Origin: Aved-18 sp964606665 | GTDB lineage: Bacteria; Cyanobacteriota; Vampirovibrionia; Obscuribacterales; Obscuribacteraceae | Length of the DNA: 64,000 bases | Assembly (NCBI GenBank): GCA_964606665.1 | Contig: CAZSHS010000004.1 | Coordinates: 1 to 64,000 of the forward strand | Direction: 5' to 3' | Part shown: in pieces, positions 8,676 through 18,174 of the stretch | How positions within the stretch are numbered: the stretch's first letter is position 1 | Layout of the letters: each line of letters starts with the position of its first letter | Translations under genes and position numbers: made by a program | Notes under the pieces: model-generated | What the model was told of the DNA's origin: nothing | Database searches by the model: none | What the model saw: only the letters and a program-made list of their open reading frames with translations

Positions 8676-10193
8676 ATGACACTGTTGTTGATACCACTAG
8701 ATGATCGACCCGTAACAAGCATTCTTCCAGCTTCCGTGGCTAAAATTGCTGGAATAAATGTGCTTACGCCACCTCGCACTTTGATGGGATCGCTTCAGTA
8801 TCCCGCCCAGGTTGACTCGTTGTCTTCTTGGATTCAAGCTGCTTTAGAAAAGGCCAAGCCGCATGTAGTTTTACTTGGATTAGATAGCATTGTTTATGGC
8901 GGGCTCATATCGTCGCGCCAAACAACAGATGATTTGCGAACGCTTGAAAAAAGATTGGCTCAACTAAAAAAGTGGAAAACTCTGGCTGGCTCTCAATTAA
9001 AAATCTATGCGCAGTCAAGCATTATGCGCATCTCAGACAATTACGACAACACAGAAGAAAAAGATTACTGGTCTCGTTTTGGTCGCGAATTATTTGCCTG
9101 GTCTGCTCTGCTCTACAGAAAATCAAAAGGGCTTGCAATCACTCCAGGAACGCTTGAATCACTTGAAGCTAAAATTCCACTGTCTGTGCGAGATGACTAT
9201 TTAAAAACACGTTTTCGCAATTTTAGAATCAATCAAAATATTGTCGAGTTGGTGAAAGACAAAGTGATAGACAAGCTTGTTATTAGCCTTGACGATTCAG
9301 GTCCAGAGGGGCTTAACGTACTGGAAAAAGAAAAGCTCATAAATTTGGCGCACTCTTCTGGGTGTGACGATAGAATATTTTGCTATCCAGGCGCTGATGA
9401 AGTCCTGAGCACCATGATTGGTGCCTGGCTTGTTGAACAATTGCATTTGCGTGGTCAACGCATTTCTACTCAAGTCGTATTTCGTCCAGATTCGGCTCAA
9501 AATTGTTTGAGTCGTTACGAAGGACAAACACTGGGCGAAACAGTCCAGGGGCAGCTTAGAGCGCTTGGCGTCACGCATTCGTTATATACCGGCGAAGGCA
9601 GTATGGACGATATTGATTTTGTCACGTTAATTCACGGTGCCAATATGCAGGGCGATCATATTTGGTTGCCCAATTGTCCAGATATGCGCAATGTTGATAC
9701 TACTGTCCAAGTGCGTGAGACACTGGCCTTACTTGAAGAGCTAAATAAGCCAGTCGTTTTGTGCGACGTTGCTTACGCTAATGGCTCGGACCCGCTTTTG
9801 ATGCAAGAACTGTTATTGCGTCCTCACATTATATCTAAACTAGTGGGTTATGCAGGCTGGAACACCGCTGGTAACACTATTGGATCAGCGCTTGCTATGG
9901 GTGTTGCGCGTGTGTTTGCTAAAAAAGCTCAAACAGACTCGGCTGCCTCTTATCGATTTTTTCAACAAAGTCTTTTCACTCGCTTTCTAGATGATTGGGC
10001 ATATCAGTCCAATGTCAGAGCAAAGTTGAACACTGAAGCTTCAGTGGAAAAACTGGGAATTCTAATGAGTCCGCTTGTGAAAAGCATCAGCACGTCGATG
10101 CGTTTTGAGCCTGGTCCAGTGCGGGTAAGTTTCCCCTGGCGCAGGGTGTTTGAGCTGGAGGTATGTTTTGAAGACCGTCAGCCGGTTTCTTAA
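8676..10193 (+). CDS. DUF4127 family protein
   Basis: 505 aa. The start motif LLIPLDDRPVT, GGLISSR (about residues 70-80), the acidic LDDSGPEG segment, YPGADEV and the AGWNTAGNTIG motif near residue 390 identify DUF4127. The family is of unknown biochemical role, with members seen in Firmicutes and related groups, some near sugar or peptidoglycan genes. No signal peptide is apparent, so it is probably cytoplasmic. AGGAAG precedes the ATG. The gene overlaps the start of the downstream protease by 26 nt, so both are likely made from one message. Enzyme activity is suggested by the conserved acids but not shown. Confidence 0.85.
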   Translation: MTLLLIPLDDRPVTSILPASVAKIAGINVLTPPRTLMGSLQYPAQVDSLSSWIQAALEKAKPHVVLLGLDSIVYGGLISSRQTTDDLRTLEKRLAQLKKWKTLAGSQLKIYAQSSIMRISDNYDNTEEKDYWSRFGRELFAWSALLYRKSKGLAITPGTLESLEAKIPLSVRDDYLKTRFRNFRINQNIVELVKDKVIDKLVISLDDSGPEGLNVLEKEKLINLAHSSGCDDRIFCYPGADEVLSTMIGAWLVEQLHLRGQRISTQVVFRPDSAQNCLSRYEGQTLGETVQGQLRALGVTHSLYTGEGSMDDIDFVTLIHGANMQGDHIWLPNCPDMRNVDTTVQVRETLALLEELNKPVVLCDVAYANGSDPLLMQELLLRPHIISKLVGYAGWNTAGNTIGSALAMGVARVFAKKAQTDSAASYRFFQQSLFTRFLDDWAYQSNVRAKLNTEASVEKLGILMSPLVKSISTSMRFEPGPVRVSFPWRRVFELEVCFEDRQPVS

Positions 10194-11271
10194 AAACGCG
10201 ATATTACTATTAATAGTTTTTACTCTTCAAGCACCATGTGTAAACGCGCTTGAATCGTGGGAGCAGTTGGATAAGCGTTTCAAGAATCAGGTCTATCAGC
10301 TCAATGTAGGCATGAAAATCAGAATTAAAGACGCTTTTGGTGAGCGATATGCGCAAATTGCTGACGCTTCGCCCAAGTATCAATTGCCTGTTTTTAGTAC
10401 GGCAACTAAAGATATGGGTTATCGTGTAGTTGGCTTTGGCACTGCTTTTCCAATTAGGACAGTTGCCTCCAAAAGCAATAAGTCTTACTTTCTTACTAAT
10501 CGCCATGTAGTAAATAGCGCTGACAACATTGTGATGGATTGTCGCAAATTCTATGCTGCCATGCGCTTATTCGCTGAGCAAACTTGCGGAGCAATTGGTC
10601 CTGAAGCAAGAGTAAAACAGCTTGAAGAAATTGTAAACTTGTCCACATTGGGTGCAAGTGGTAGACGAATGAACACATCAGAGCGAGCTATTTACGAACA
10701 TACTGTGGATGCTATTTGGGATTGTTATATGACTTATTTGACTCCCGAAAAGGGTCGTCAATTGTATGAAAAATATCTGCATAAAACAGGTATGGCATTA
10801 GAGGTCGGATACTTCTTGCACAAAGCAGGACCTGTCACACAAAAACCATTACATGCAACCATTTTCAAGATAGCTAAATCCGACCAGGCAGATCTGGCTT
10901 TATTGAGCGTTGCCGACTTAGGTGTTCTGCCCATGGAACTCGATTCGGTAGAACCAAGTGAAGGACAAGAGATTCAAGTAATAGGATATCCCATTGCCTC
11001 AGATCAGTTAGATGCTGATGCTCTGCAATATTATGCTCCTACGTTTAAATCAGGCAGAATAAGTCGAGTGGCAGGTCGCACCATAGAAATAGATGCTCCC
11101 ATTACGCTTGGAAATAGCGGCGGTCCGGTGGTGAATCAGCGGGGAAAGGTTGTTGGTGTAGTTTCGCAAAGAGCTGTTTCATCAAGCGGAAAACCGCTAC
11201 CAAGTTATGGTGGTGCGGTGGTATCAGCTACGGTGCGCAATTTTGCCCCTGAGTTATTTCAAGGACCTTAG
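10168..11271 (+). CDS. secreted trypsin-like serine protease with long insertion
   Basis: Chymotrypsin-fold (S1-type) protease. The His motif TNRHVV is near residue 112, the Asp motif ADLALL near 240 and the Ser motif GNSGGPV near 316. The 120-residue space between His and Asp is much longer than usual and contains a Cys pair and helical sequence. A signal peptide of about 27 residues ends at CVNA. TTG 10168 is preferred over the upstream TTG at 10150 because GGAGG ends 6 nt before it. No PDZ domain is seen, so it is not a standard DegP/HtrA. It is coupled to the upstream DUF4127 gene. Confidence 0.85.
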   Translation: MKTVSRFLKNAILLLIVFTLQAPCVNALESWEQLDKRFKNQVYQLNVGMKIRIKDAFGERYAQIADASPKYQLPVFSTATKDMGYRVVGFGTAFPIRTVASKSNKSYFLTNRHVVNSADNIVMDCRKFYAAMRLFAEQTCGAIGPEARVKQLEEIVNLSTLGASGRRMNTSERAIYEHTVDAIWDCYMTYLTPEKGRQLYEKYLHKTGMALEVGYFLHKAGPVTQKPLHATIFKIAKSDQADLALLSVADLGVLPMELDSVEPSEGQEIQVIGYPIASDQLDADALQYYAPTFKSGRISRVAGRTIEIDAPITLGNSGGPVVNQRGKVVGVVSQRAVSSSGKPLPSYGGAVVSATVRNFAPELFQGP

Positions 11272-11272
11272 T

Positions 11273-11485
11273 ATGGAAATAGCTTTAGTTACATTTTTTG
11301 TGATGCTGATAGCCTGGACATGTTATGCGATGTCAATCTCGCAAGGCAACGAAGAATTTTTGTGTGGTGATTGTCGCTTTAACGATCCTGAACTGTGTTT
11401 GAAAGTTGAGCGACCAAGAGCTATTTTGTGTACTAGTTACCGCGATAAATCCGCTCCTGTCTCCGAGTCTGAATTCAAAAGATAA
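11273..11485 (+). CDS. small Cys-rich single-pass membrane protein
   Basis: 70 aa, not recognised. An N-terminal hydrophobic segment (about residues 4-20) is followed by a polar domain with four cysteines in the pattern CGDC-x7-C-x12-C. That pattern could bind a metal or form disulfides. An AAGGACC ribosome site, 1 nt beyond the protease stop, decides the ATG and argues for coupling to the protease. It may partner or inhibit the protease at the membrane, but this is only positional inference. Confidence 0.65.
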   Translation: MEIALVTFFVMLIAWTCYAMSISQGNEEFLCGDCRFNDPELCLKVERPRAILCTSYRDKSAPVSESEFKR

Positions 11486-11497
11486 TCCATCTAAAAG

Positions 11498-12604
11498 TCA
11501 TTTAGATCTGATTTTCAAGCTGCCAAGCCAGCCCTTCCAATATAGAAGCCCCAGTATTGAAAGTGATACAGCCAGCATTAGTCCCAGGGCATACGGATAT
11601 CCGTAAAACCAGGTTAATTCAGGCATATTGTACGGCGACAACTGGGTATGGAAATTCATACCATAAATTCCTGCTATTAAAGTTGGTGGCACAAAAAGAG
11701 TAGTGAAGATGGCAAGTACTTTCATGATTTCGTTCATACGATTACTGAGACTGGATAGATAAATATCCATAAGGTCGGAAAGAAACTCTCGATAGGTCTC
11801 CACAAAGTCGAGCACTGTAATTGTGTGGTCATAACAGTCGCGAAAATATATTTTAGTCTCTGGTGAATATAATGGACTTGCATCACGCAAAAAGGCGCTT
11901 ATAGCATCACGCAGTGACCATGCCATTCTTTTTAAACCGAAAAATTCCTTTTTGAGAGAATGGATTTGTGCCACCATTTCGCGTTTGGGATTTTCTATAA
12001 TTCCTTCTTCCAGTTTGTCGAGCAAATCTCCATAAGCTTCAAGCACTGGAAAATAACTATCGATTACTGCATCGACTACCGCATAAGTTAAATAGTCAGT
12101 GCCCATTTTTCTTATCAGTCCATTGCCTTTGCGAATGCGCTCACGCACAGGGTTCATAACATCGATAGGACCATCTTGAAAGGTTATGACAAAACTTTTG
12201 CTTGTATATATGCTCAATTTTTCTGTTTCAAGCGATTCTTTCATCTCCGCCATATGTACAACGAAAAAAGAATTCTCACCGTATTGTTCTAGTTTTGACC
12301 GCTCTTGAATATTCATCACGTCTTCTAAAGCCAGACGGTGAATGTCAAAAATTTCGCCCGCTTGAGTAACTAATTCAGAATTGCCCAGACCTTCTATATT
12401 GACCCAAACTACTGGATATTTTTGCAGTACTTCTTGCACCTCGCTCCAGTTTTCGATCCGTTTTTCATAGACGCTTTCTGGACTATATGCAATTAAATCT
12501 ACTGTGGTGGGGCACGCACCAGGTGGAGAAACGATAGTACCAGGACTGGTGCCGGGTGGAGTGTGTTTGATCTTTTTTAGATATCGTTTTCTGCTTTTAG
12601 ACAT
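11498..12604 (-). CDS. corA: CorA-family Mg2+/Co2+ transporter
   Basis: Inner-membrane divalent cation channel. The 368-residue product has the long cytoplasmic alpha/beta N domain and stalk helix, then two C-terminal membrane helices joined by the YGMNF signature that forms the selectivity filter. A stretch rich in Pro/Thr and basic residues precedes the core. ATG 12604 is chosen; an in-frame GTG at 12661 lies within a strong hairpin of the leader. No good ribosome site precedes the ATG. A structured leader of about 200 nt and a clear promoter lie upstream. Confidence 0.93.
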   Translation of the reverse strand: MSKSRKRYLKKIKHTPPGTSPGTIVSPPGACPTTVDLIAYSPESVYEKRIENWSEVQEVLQKYPVVWVNIEGLGNSELVTQAGEIFDIHRLALEDVMNIQERSKLEQYGENSFFVVHMAEMKESLETEKLSIYTSKSFVITFQDGPIDVMNPVRERIRKGNGLIRKMGTDYLTYAVVDAVIDSYFPVLEAYGDLLDKLEEGIIENPKREMVAQIHSLKKEFFGLKRMAWSLRDAISAFLRDASPLYSPETKIYFRDCYDHTITVLDFVETYREFLSDLMDIYLSSLSNRMNEIMKVLAIFTTLFVPPTLIAGIYGMNFHTQLSPYNMPELTWFYGYPYALGLMLAVSLSILGLLYWKGWLGSLKIRSK

Positions 12605-12802
12605 TCGACAATCATTGTAGATGCCACCGCAGGTACTATCAAGCCCCCTGAGCCGGTTCACTCACCGACGCACAGGGGGCCTGCTCCTTGCATTGTTTTT
12701 AACCGAGATTAATCGGTCCGTCTCAGGCGTTAGCTAATGAGACTTTTCGGGGTCCATGTGTGGAAAACCCGCTTGTATAGAGCCTTTCGTTTCGGACGAT
12801 CT
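12605..12802 (-). promoter_or_regulatory. structured 5' leader of corA, candidate cation-sensing RNA
   Basis: From the predicted start site to the corA ATG the transcript has about 198 nt. On the minus strand it can form GTCTCATT...CTGAGAC, then CCGATTAATCTCGG, then a long hairpin closed by GCCCCCTG and CAGGGGGC whose inner part holds CGGTGAG and GAACCGG. Mg2+ transporter genes often carry M-box or other riboswitches, but I do not recognise the M-box, yybP-ykoY or NiCo consensus here. No T-run follows the G/C-rich hairpin, so control would act on translation, or the RNA is only structural. Confidence 0.5.
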
Positions 12803-12808
12803 GTATTC

Positions 12809-12837
12809 ACTATAACAAGATGTCACGGTGTTGCCAA
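12809..12837 (-). promoter_or_regulatory. sigma-70 promoter of corA
   Basis: The minus strand carries TTGGCA (12832-12837), a 17-nt spacer and TATAGT (12809-12814), each one or two bases from consensus. A start site near 12802 follows. Confidence 0.7.
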
Positions 12838-12863
12838 GACCTAAATGGACGCATTAAATCAAG

Positions 12864-15800
12864 TTAAGGTTGTTCTGGTGGACTCTCAGGTAATTTCTCT
12901 GTATTCGAGCCTGAATGAGCATCTAAGTCCTTTTGGAGAATAGATAAAAAGAGCTTGACAAGGCGAGAGTCCCAGCGTTTGCCAGATCCAGCCTGAATCT
13001 CTTTTACAGCCTCTTCATGTGACATCGCCTTGTGATAAGGTCTGTCAGAGGTCATTGCAGTGTAGGAATCAACAAGAGATACCACTTGCGACTCTACAGA
13101 TATATCTGGACCACGCAACTGATTGGGATAACCGGTGCCATCCCAGTTTTCTCTACACGCTTCAATGATTTGCGAAACGCGAAACAGTAATTTTGCCGGT
13201 TCCAAAAACTTAGCCGCCACAGATGGTGTCTGTTTCACCAGCTTCATTTCTTCTTCAGTCAAAGCTTCTTTCTTTTGCAATATTTTTTCGGGAATAACCA
13301 TTTTGCCAAGATTACACAAAACGGCTGCAAGCGAGACAATCTCTGCGTGCTCTTTAGCCAGGTGCAAAGACTGAGCCATCAAATTTGCATACTTATATAC
13401 ACGTTGCGAGCGGTCGCTGTCATAAGCGTCTTTCTCTTCGACTGCTTTCACTACTTGGGCAAGCAAGCCCAGAATGCCTTTCTCGGCAATTGCATTCAAA
13501 TCAAAACTGGGCAGGGCAGGACGAATGGCGGCTGATTCTTTAGCTTTAGTCTCGTCTTTTTCGTCCTTTTTGTCTTTATCGTCTTTTGGTGCATCAGCAT
13601 AACGGTCCGCGTCTAGCTTGACTGTCATGTCAATTTCTACTTCTTTGCCATCGGCAAAAAGGTCTTCGGCAACGGTTCGAACCTGGTTGCGACCTTTGGT
13701 TTTAGACAAATACAAAGCTTTGTCAGCTAATTCAAATAATCTGTCTTTGTCGTTTGCATCATGCGGGAAAATGGCCACACCAAGAGAAGCCGTGATGGTG
13801 CCGACTTCATCGACTTGTTTTTCGCGTATAGAAGTACAAATACGATCTGCCACTACTTTTGCCGCTTTCAGGTCGGTCTCAGGCAATAGCACCACAAACT
13901 CTTCACCACCAAAGCGGGCAACTGTGTCTACATCGCGCACAGATTTTTGAACTACTTTACCGATATGTTTAATCGCTTCGTCACCATAATGGTGCCCCAA
14001 TGTGTCGTTGATTTTTTTCAAGTAGTCTAAGTCTACGATGATAAAAGAAAATGGGTGGCCAAATCGTGTGTATCGATCGATTTCTTTGTCTAGTTGTGTT
14101 TCAAAATGACGACGGTTGAATAGACCGGTCATTGGGTCAGTGAAAGAGGCAGTCTCGGTCTGCGCAAATAGCTCTGCGTGTGAAATAACAACTGCAACTC
14201 TATCTGCCAAGTCGAGCACCATAAGCTCGTCTTTTTCCGGTAACTGTCTTACCTGATCGGGAGAAATTAGACACAATGCCGCTTTGTACACACCACCATA
14301 AAAGAGTGGCACCAAAGTGGCCGATGTGTACGAAATGGGAGAGGTTATGTCTTTCTCTTTTAAGATGTCGTCTATTTGGTGGCGTTCCAAAAATACAGTG
14401 GCACCAATTTTGAGATCGCTAGAAAGTGAGCGAATAAGTATGTCGCCCACATTTAAATTTTCTTCTTCGTTTTGGTCCAATCCGGCAATTGCAGCATTCT
14501 CTTCTTTCTTTTTCTTGCCTTCTTTCTTTATAGACATAGAGGCAACTTTGGATTTGCTATACGAATCAGACTGCGAGTCATACAAAGCGCAAACGCAAAG
14601 TTCGAGTTTGAAAAATTCTTGCAGTGCTTCAACCAGCGTTTCCATAATCTGGTCTGCGCGCTTGAGAGCGTTTCTGATTTCGCTTGAAACTCTATTGATA
14701 AGTGAAGTTCTTGCCTGATCTGCGCGAATTTGCTGAATGGCTTGGTCTGCGCGAATAACGTTTGATAGGTGACCGGCAATAGTGAGACCTAGTTCTCTAT
14801 CTTGAGTTCTGAAATCGGCTTTGTTAGCCTGTCTTTGCCACAAACCAATAACACCAAGGCGCGAGCCTTCTGATGTTAATGGCAGGACCAGCGCCATATC
14901 GTGTTTGAAAAACGGGTCAGGTTTGCGGCTGTATTCTACGTTAATCATTTTGCCGCGACCAGATTTAAATACTTCAACAAATGGATTGTCAGAAATTTCC
15001 ATGTTGACCGACTTGAGATTAGAGTCTTCTGTTTGCGGCTCTAGAATATTTTCCTCGCGATTAAACAAATAGATTTCAGAATGAGTGAAACCCATGTGTT
15101 CTGCTACCAATCTAATTGATTTGACGAGGGCTTCGCGAGTGGTCATCCCGCGCGACTCACGAAATAGCATGGCTATCTCGTTGATGAGCTTCATCTCTTG
15201 CGCGTCCATCTCGATTCTGCTCTGGTCGGCTGCTTGTTGCAGCACCACAGAAAGCAATTCTGCAATTTTTTGCAAAACAAAGGCATCGTGCGTGCTCCAT
15301 TCACGCGAGCCTTTACACTGTTGCAATTCTAAAAAGCCAGAGATTTTTCCGCGCGATTTAAGTTGCGACATTAGTCTTGCCTCTACTCCGCCAAGCTCGA
15401 TGAGCGAAGAAAGAGTAGGTGCCACTTTGTGCAAATTAATATCTAAGGCGGTGTTTGGAATGCTGATTACTCCTGAACTTGTTTCATCAGGAAACTTGGA
15501 CACAAACTCAAGCATAATGGCGGAAGACTCAACTGTAGTCAGTTTGTTGTCGACAAAGCAGTTGTGACCATTGGTCGAAAATTCGTGGGTAACTTTTAAG
15601 TGTTCGCCATCGATGCGCCAAATTATTCCGCGGTCGGCACCAGATGATTTGACTAGATTTTCAATTGCATATTGAAATATTGGCGACAAATCAGAAGAAT
15701 GTCTCAACTTTGAGATAATATCCGAAATTATCATTTGAGCTGCAGGCGGAACTACTGAGGGTAGTTCGTTACTTAAACCGGTGACTGCTTTATCAAGCTC

Positions 15801-16718
15801 TTGAATTAAAAGCTGATCGCTCGATTTTGTTCGTGTCGCTTGCCCAGGCTCAAGCGTGGTCAAACGAGAGGACGAAATACTTGCCGATGACTTTGTGTGA
15901 GCACCAGCACCCGAATGATATTCGGCCACACCTTGCAATCCCATATCGACCGCTATTGGTTGAATTTTTCCCGGTGACGGTAGGCTCTGAAAGGGCGAAG
16001 GAGGCACGCCTCCAATTGGAGGCGGCGAAGTTCCAGCTAAAGATGGCGGAGCGATGCTTTGAACTGGAGAAATGCTTGCTTGGGGTGCGGGCTGATTGTA
16101 ATTGTCGGCCTCAGGTAGTGCCAGGCTTTGCAGTGGGTCTAAAATAATGCCTTGTTGCAGCGGAGCTTTAACTATGGGCCAGGCTTGACGCACACGTTCC
16201 ATATAGGGCGGCGCGCTGCCTTTGAGCCCTAGTTCCATACGCATTTCTTCCAGTCTATTTGACTCGTTCATGTCGAGTCGCTGCCACTTGGGCAAAAGTC
16301 TCACAATGGCGTCGTTAACAATGGCAGGATCGCATGAGCCGGTGCACTGATAGCGCTCGCCTGGTTTGGATTCGAATGCTTGTTGACCATAAACTACAAG
16401 ACACAGCCCGTTGCTTTCCATGAGAAAGCCCCATTCATCAGGCGGGTCGGAGCGATTTTCTGAAAAAATAGAGACGCAAAAGGCATCTCTAAGCAATTCG
16501 GTATAGGCTTTTCCAGTGGGCAATAAACGGTTGGCGTTCTGTCGACTCCAGTACACGAAAATGGGACGCATCCGGCCTTCAATCGCCATCTGCTCCATCT
16601 GTCTAATAAAAGGTATGAAGCCATCAACTGGAGGCAATACACTCAAAGGCAATACGCCCGGTCCGGATTGTTGGACCAGCATCATTTGAAGCTGTATTCG
16701 GCTAGGCTCTACTGTCAA
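12864..16718 (-). CDS. DICT-GAF-GGDEF protein with degenerate HD-GYP domain
   Basis: 1284-aa cytoplasmic signalling protein. About residues 20-170 resemble the DICT sensory domain of cyanobacterial regulators. A Pro-rich linker (about 195-265) leads to three GAF-like domains (about 325-850). A diguanylate cyclase domain follows with active GGEEF at about residue 936 and the product-inhibition site RDVD five residues before it. A Lys/Asp-rich linker leads to an HD-GYP fold (about 1090-1265). GYP is intact, but the HD pair reads CN (LCNLGK), the first His is Asp and the HH pair is CR, so c-di-GMP hydrolysis is not expected. TTG start with AAGGGG 6 nt upstream. Confidence 0.9.
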   Translation of the reverse strand: MTVEPSRIQLQMMLVQQSGPGVLPLSVLPPVDGFIPFIRQMEQMAIEGRMRPIFVYWSRQNANRLLPTGKAYTELLRDAFCVSIFSENRSDPPDEWGFLMESNGLCLVVYGQQAFESKPGERYQCTGSCDPAIVNDAIVRLLPKWQRLDMNESNRLEEMRMELGLKGSAPPYMERVRQAWPIVKAPLQQGIILDPLQSLALPEADNYNQPAPQASISPVQSIAPPSLAGTSPPPIGGVPPSPFQSLPSPGKIQPIAVDMGLQGVAEYHSGAGAHTKSSASISSSRLTTLEPGQATRTKSSDQLLIQELDKAVTGLSNELPSVVPPAAQMIISDIISKLRHSSDLSPIFQYAIENLVKSSGADRGIIWRIDGEHLKVTHEFSTNGHNCFVDNKLTTVESSAIMLEFVSKFPDETSSGVISIPNTALDINLHKVAPTLSSLIELGGVEARLMSQLKSRGKISGFLELQQCKGSREWSTHDAFVLQKIAELLSVVLQQAADQSRIEMDAQEMKLINEIAMLFRESRGMTTREALVKSIRLVAEHMGFTHSEIYLFNREENILEPQTEDSNLKSVNMEISDNPFVEVFKSGRGKMINVEYSRKPDPFFKHDMALVLPLTSEGSRLGVIGLWQRQANKADFRTQDRELGLTIAGHLSNVIRADQAIQQIRADQARTSLINRVSSEIRNALKRADQIMETLVEALQEFFKLELCVCALYDSQSDSYSKSKVASMSIKKEGKKKKEENAAIAGLDQNEEENLNVGDILIRSLSSDLKIGATVFLERHQIDDILKEKDITSPISYTSATLVPLFYGGVYKAALCLISPDQVRQLPEKDELMVLDLADRVAVVISHAELFAQTETASFTDPMTGLFNRRHFETQLDKEIDRYTRFGHPFSFIIVDLDYLKKINDTLGHHYGDEAIKHIGKVVQKSVRDVDTVARFGGEEFVVLLPETDLKAAKVVADRICTSIREKQVDEVGTITASLGVAIFPHDANDKDRLFELADKALYLSKTKGRNQVRTVAEDLFADGKEVEIDMTVKLDADRYADAPKDDKDKKDEKDETKAKESAAIRPALPSFDLNAIAEKGILGLLAQVVKAVEEKDAYDSDRSQRVYKYANLMAQSLHLAKEHAEIVSLAAVLCNLGKMVIPEKILQKKEALTEEEMKLVKQTPSVAAKFLEPAKLLFRVSQIIEACRENWDGTGYPNQLRGPDISVESQVVSLVDSYTAMTSDRPYHKAMSHEEAVKEIQAGSGKRWDSRLVKLFLSILQKDLDAHSGSNTEKLPESPPEQP

Positions 16719-16879
16719 ATTGACCCCTTGCCATAGGTCTATTTCCTAAATCCAATAAAAAGACCACCAAAGAGATCAAATACCCCTTTAGTAACTGATC
16801 TAACCTCAAAGAGCCTTTTGTAATGATACTTGACTGAAAATCTTTGGCTGTTTGGCTAAAGTGATAACATTAAATCGCC

Positions 16880-17593
16880 ATGAGTACCGATAATAAGTCA
16901 CAAAAGAGCGATATTTGCAAGTCTGCCCAAGATATTTTAGGCAGCCAGGTTTATGCAGAGAACGTAGACTTTTGGAATCGTGCCTGGAGTCCTGTTAAAA
17001 CTGCCTATACGCAAATGCCAGACTTGCCCTATCTCACTTTGATGATGAGCGAGCTTGCAAGTAAAGCTCCCACAAACGTGCTGGACCTTGGATGTGGTTC
17101 TGGGTGGTTGTCTATTTTGCTTGCACGAAATGGCTTTGATGTGACTGGTGTAGATGTAGCAGAACAAGCCATCAATCTTGCAAATGACTGGGCCAATCAA
17201 GAAAGTCACACAATAAATTTTCAAGTCAAAGATATGGCATTGCTCGAATTTTCTCCAGGTACTTTTGAAGCTTGTGTCGCCAATTCAATCTTCGAACATT
17301 TTCCCCTTGAGCTTACGCGCACCATTTTTAAGCAACTCAAAACGATAATCGCTGTCAATGGCGTTTTCATTGGTTGCTTCGATAAGGTAGGCACCGGTCC
17401 GGGTGAGTACTACAAACTCGAAGACGAAACTCACGTTTATACGGACAAGGGCAGAAAGGGAATGCTCTTGCGTTGTTACTCGGATGAAGAGTTAGAAGAA
17501 ATCTTGACTGACTCTGGATTCACGATAACCTACAAAGAGACTTTCGAGTCGGGGACTAGATATATAGTCGCTATACAAAAGAGTGCTTCTTGA
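16880..17593 (+). CDS. class I SAM-dependent methyltransferase
   Basis: 237 aa, cytoplasmic. The SAM-binding motif I VLDLGCGSGWLS (about residues 66-77), the acidic end of strand two (VTGVDVAE) and a post-II Asn/Ser segment (CVANSIFEHFPL) define a Rossmann methyltransferase of the methyltransferase 11/25 type. The substrate cannot be told from the sequence. It is divergent from the GGDEF gene with 161 nt between them. No ribosome site is strong before the ATG at 16880. A short perfect hairpin (CCAGTG/CACTGG) lies about 50 nt past its stop. Confidence 0.85.
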   Translation: MSTDNKSQKSDICKSAQDILGSQVYAENVDFWNRAWSPVKTAYTQMPDLPYLTLMMSELASKAPTNVLDLGCGSGWLSILLARNGFDVTGVDVAEQAINLANDWANQESHTINFQVKDMALLEFSPGTFEACVANSIFEHFPLELTRTIFKQLKTIIAVNGVFIGCFDKVGTGPGEYYKLEDETHVYTDKGRKGMLLRCYSDEELEEILTDSGFTITYKETFESGTRYIVAIQKSAS

Positions 17594-17924
17594 AATAGGT
17601 CTGCGCTTTGGTTAGGTGAAGCTTGAGCATTGGTATCAAAGCCAGTGTCACTGGGCGTCCGAAAAAATTTTATTTTGAAATGCGTCTACCTTGAGAACTT
17701 GTTTGCTAAAAATCAGTCAGGATGAGGAGTTCAGTTAGTTTAATTCTGTTGGTTTGGCAGATCTTTTTTCAAAAAAGACTTGAACATGACAATCATTTGA
17801 GACAAAATTAATTCACTTCTCAGTTTGAGTTTCGCCGTTACCCCAATTCTGTAATGCAAGTCCGGCAGCCGTCTTCTGCCTGGCTACCGCTATGAACCAG
17901 ATTTTTTGCAGAGAGAACCGAGCC
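17594..17924. other. intergenic region, nothing coding seen
   Basis: About 330 nt between the methyltransferase and the small gene at 17925. It holds a CCAGTG/CACTGG hairpin near 17642, A/T-rich sequence and a weak GGCAG/CTGCC stem near 17862. No tRNA, repeat or convincing promoter is seen. Confidence 0.5.
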
Positions 17925-18086
17925 ATGAACAAACACGCCGAATTACTTCACGACCGTCTTCGTCAACTTTTCGAAACCAAAGCAACCGAGTTCGTAAAGT
18001 TTTCCCAGGACAATCCAAATACTGCAGTAGTCACAAGTCAGATAGCTGAAATGTACACAGATTTAGCCAAGGTGATGACTAGCTAA
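17925..18086 (+). CDS. small helical protein, unknown function
   Basis: 53 aa, not recognised: charged, no signal peptide or membrane segment, predicted mostly helical (HAELLHDRLRQLFETKATEF). An open frame extends upstream to 17892, but ATG 17925 is preceded by AGAGAG, a usable ribosome site. Codon use looks like the neighbours. It stands alone between the methyltransferase and the membrane protein at 18175. Confidence 0.5.
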   Translation: MNKHAELLHDRLRQLFETKATEFVKFSQDNPNTAVVTSQIAEMYTDLAKVMTS

Positions 18087-18174
18087 GGTCACATTCTGGG
18101 ACAATTCCCATAGACAAAGTCAAGGGTTCGTCTTACATTTGCAAGAGTACAGTTATTCTCTGCAGGTGAGTGAG

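Noticed and set aside
12640..12690. Terminator for corA-leader hairpin
   Set aside because: The G/C-rich stem is not followed by a T-run in either direction, so intrinsic termination is not supported.
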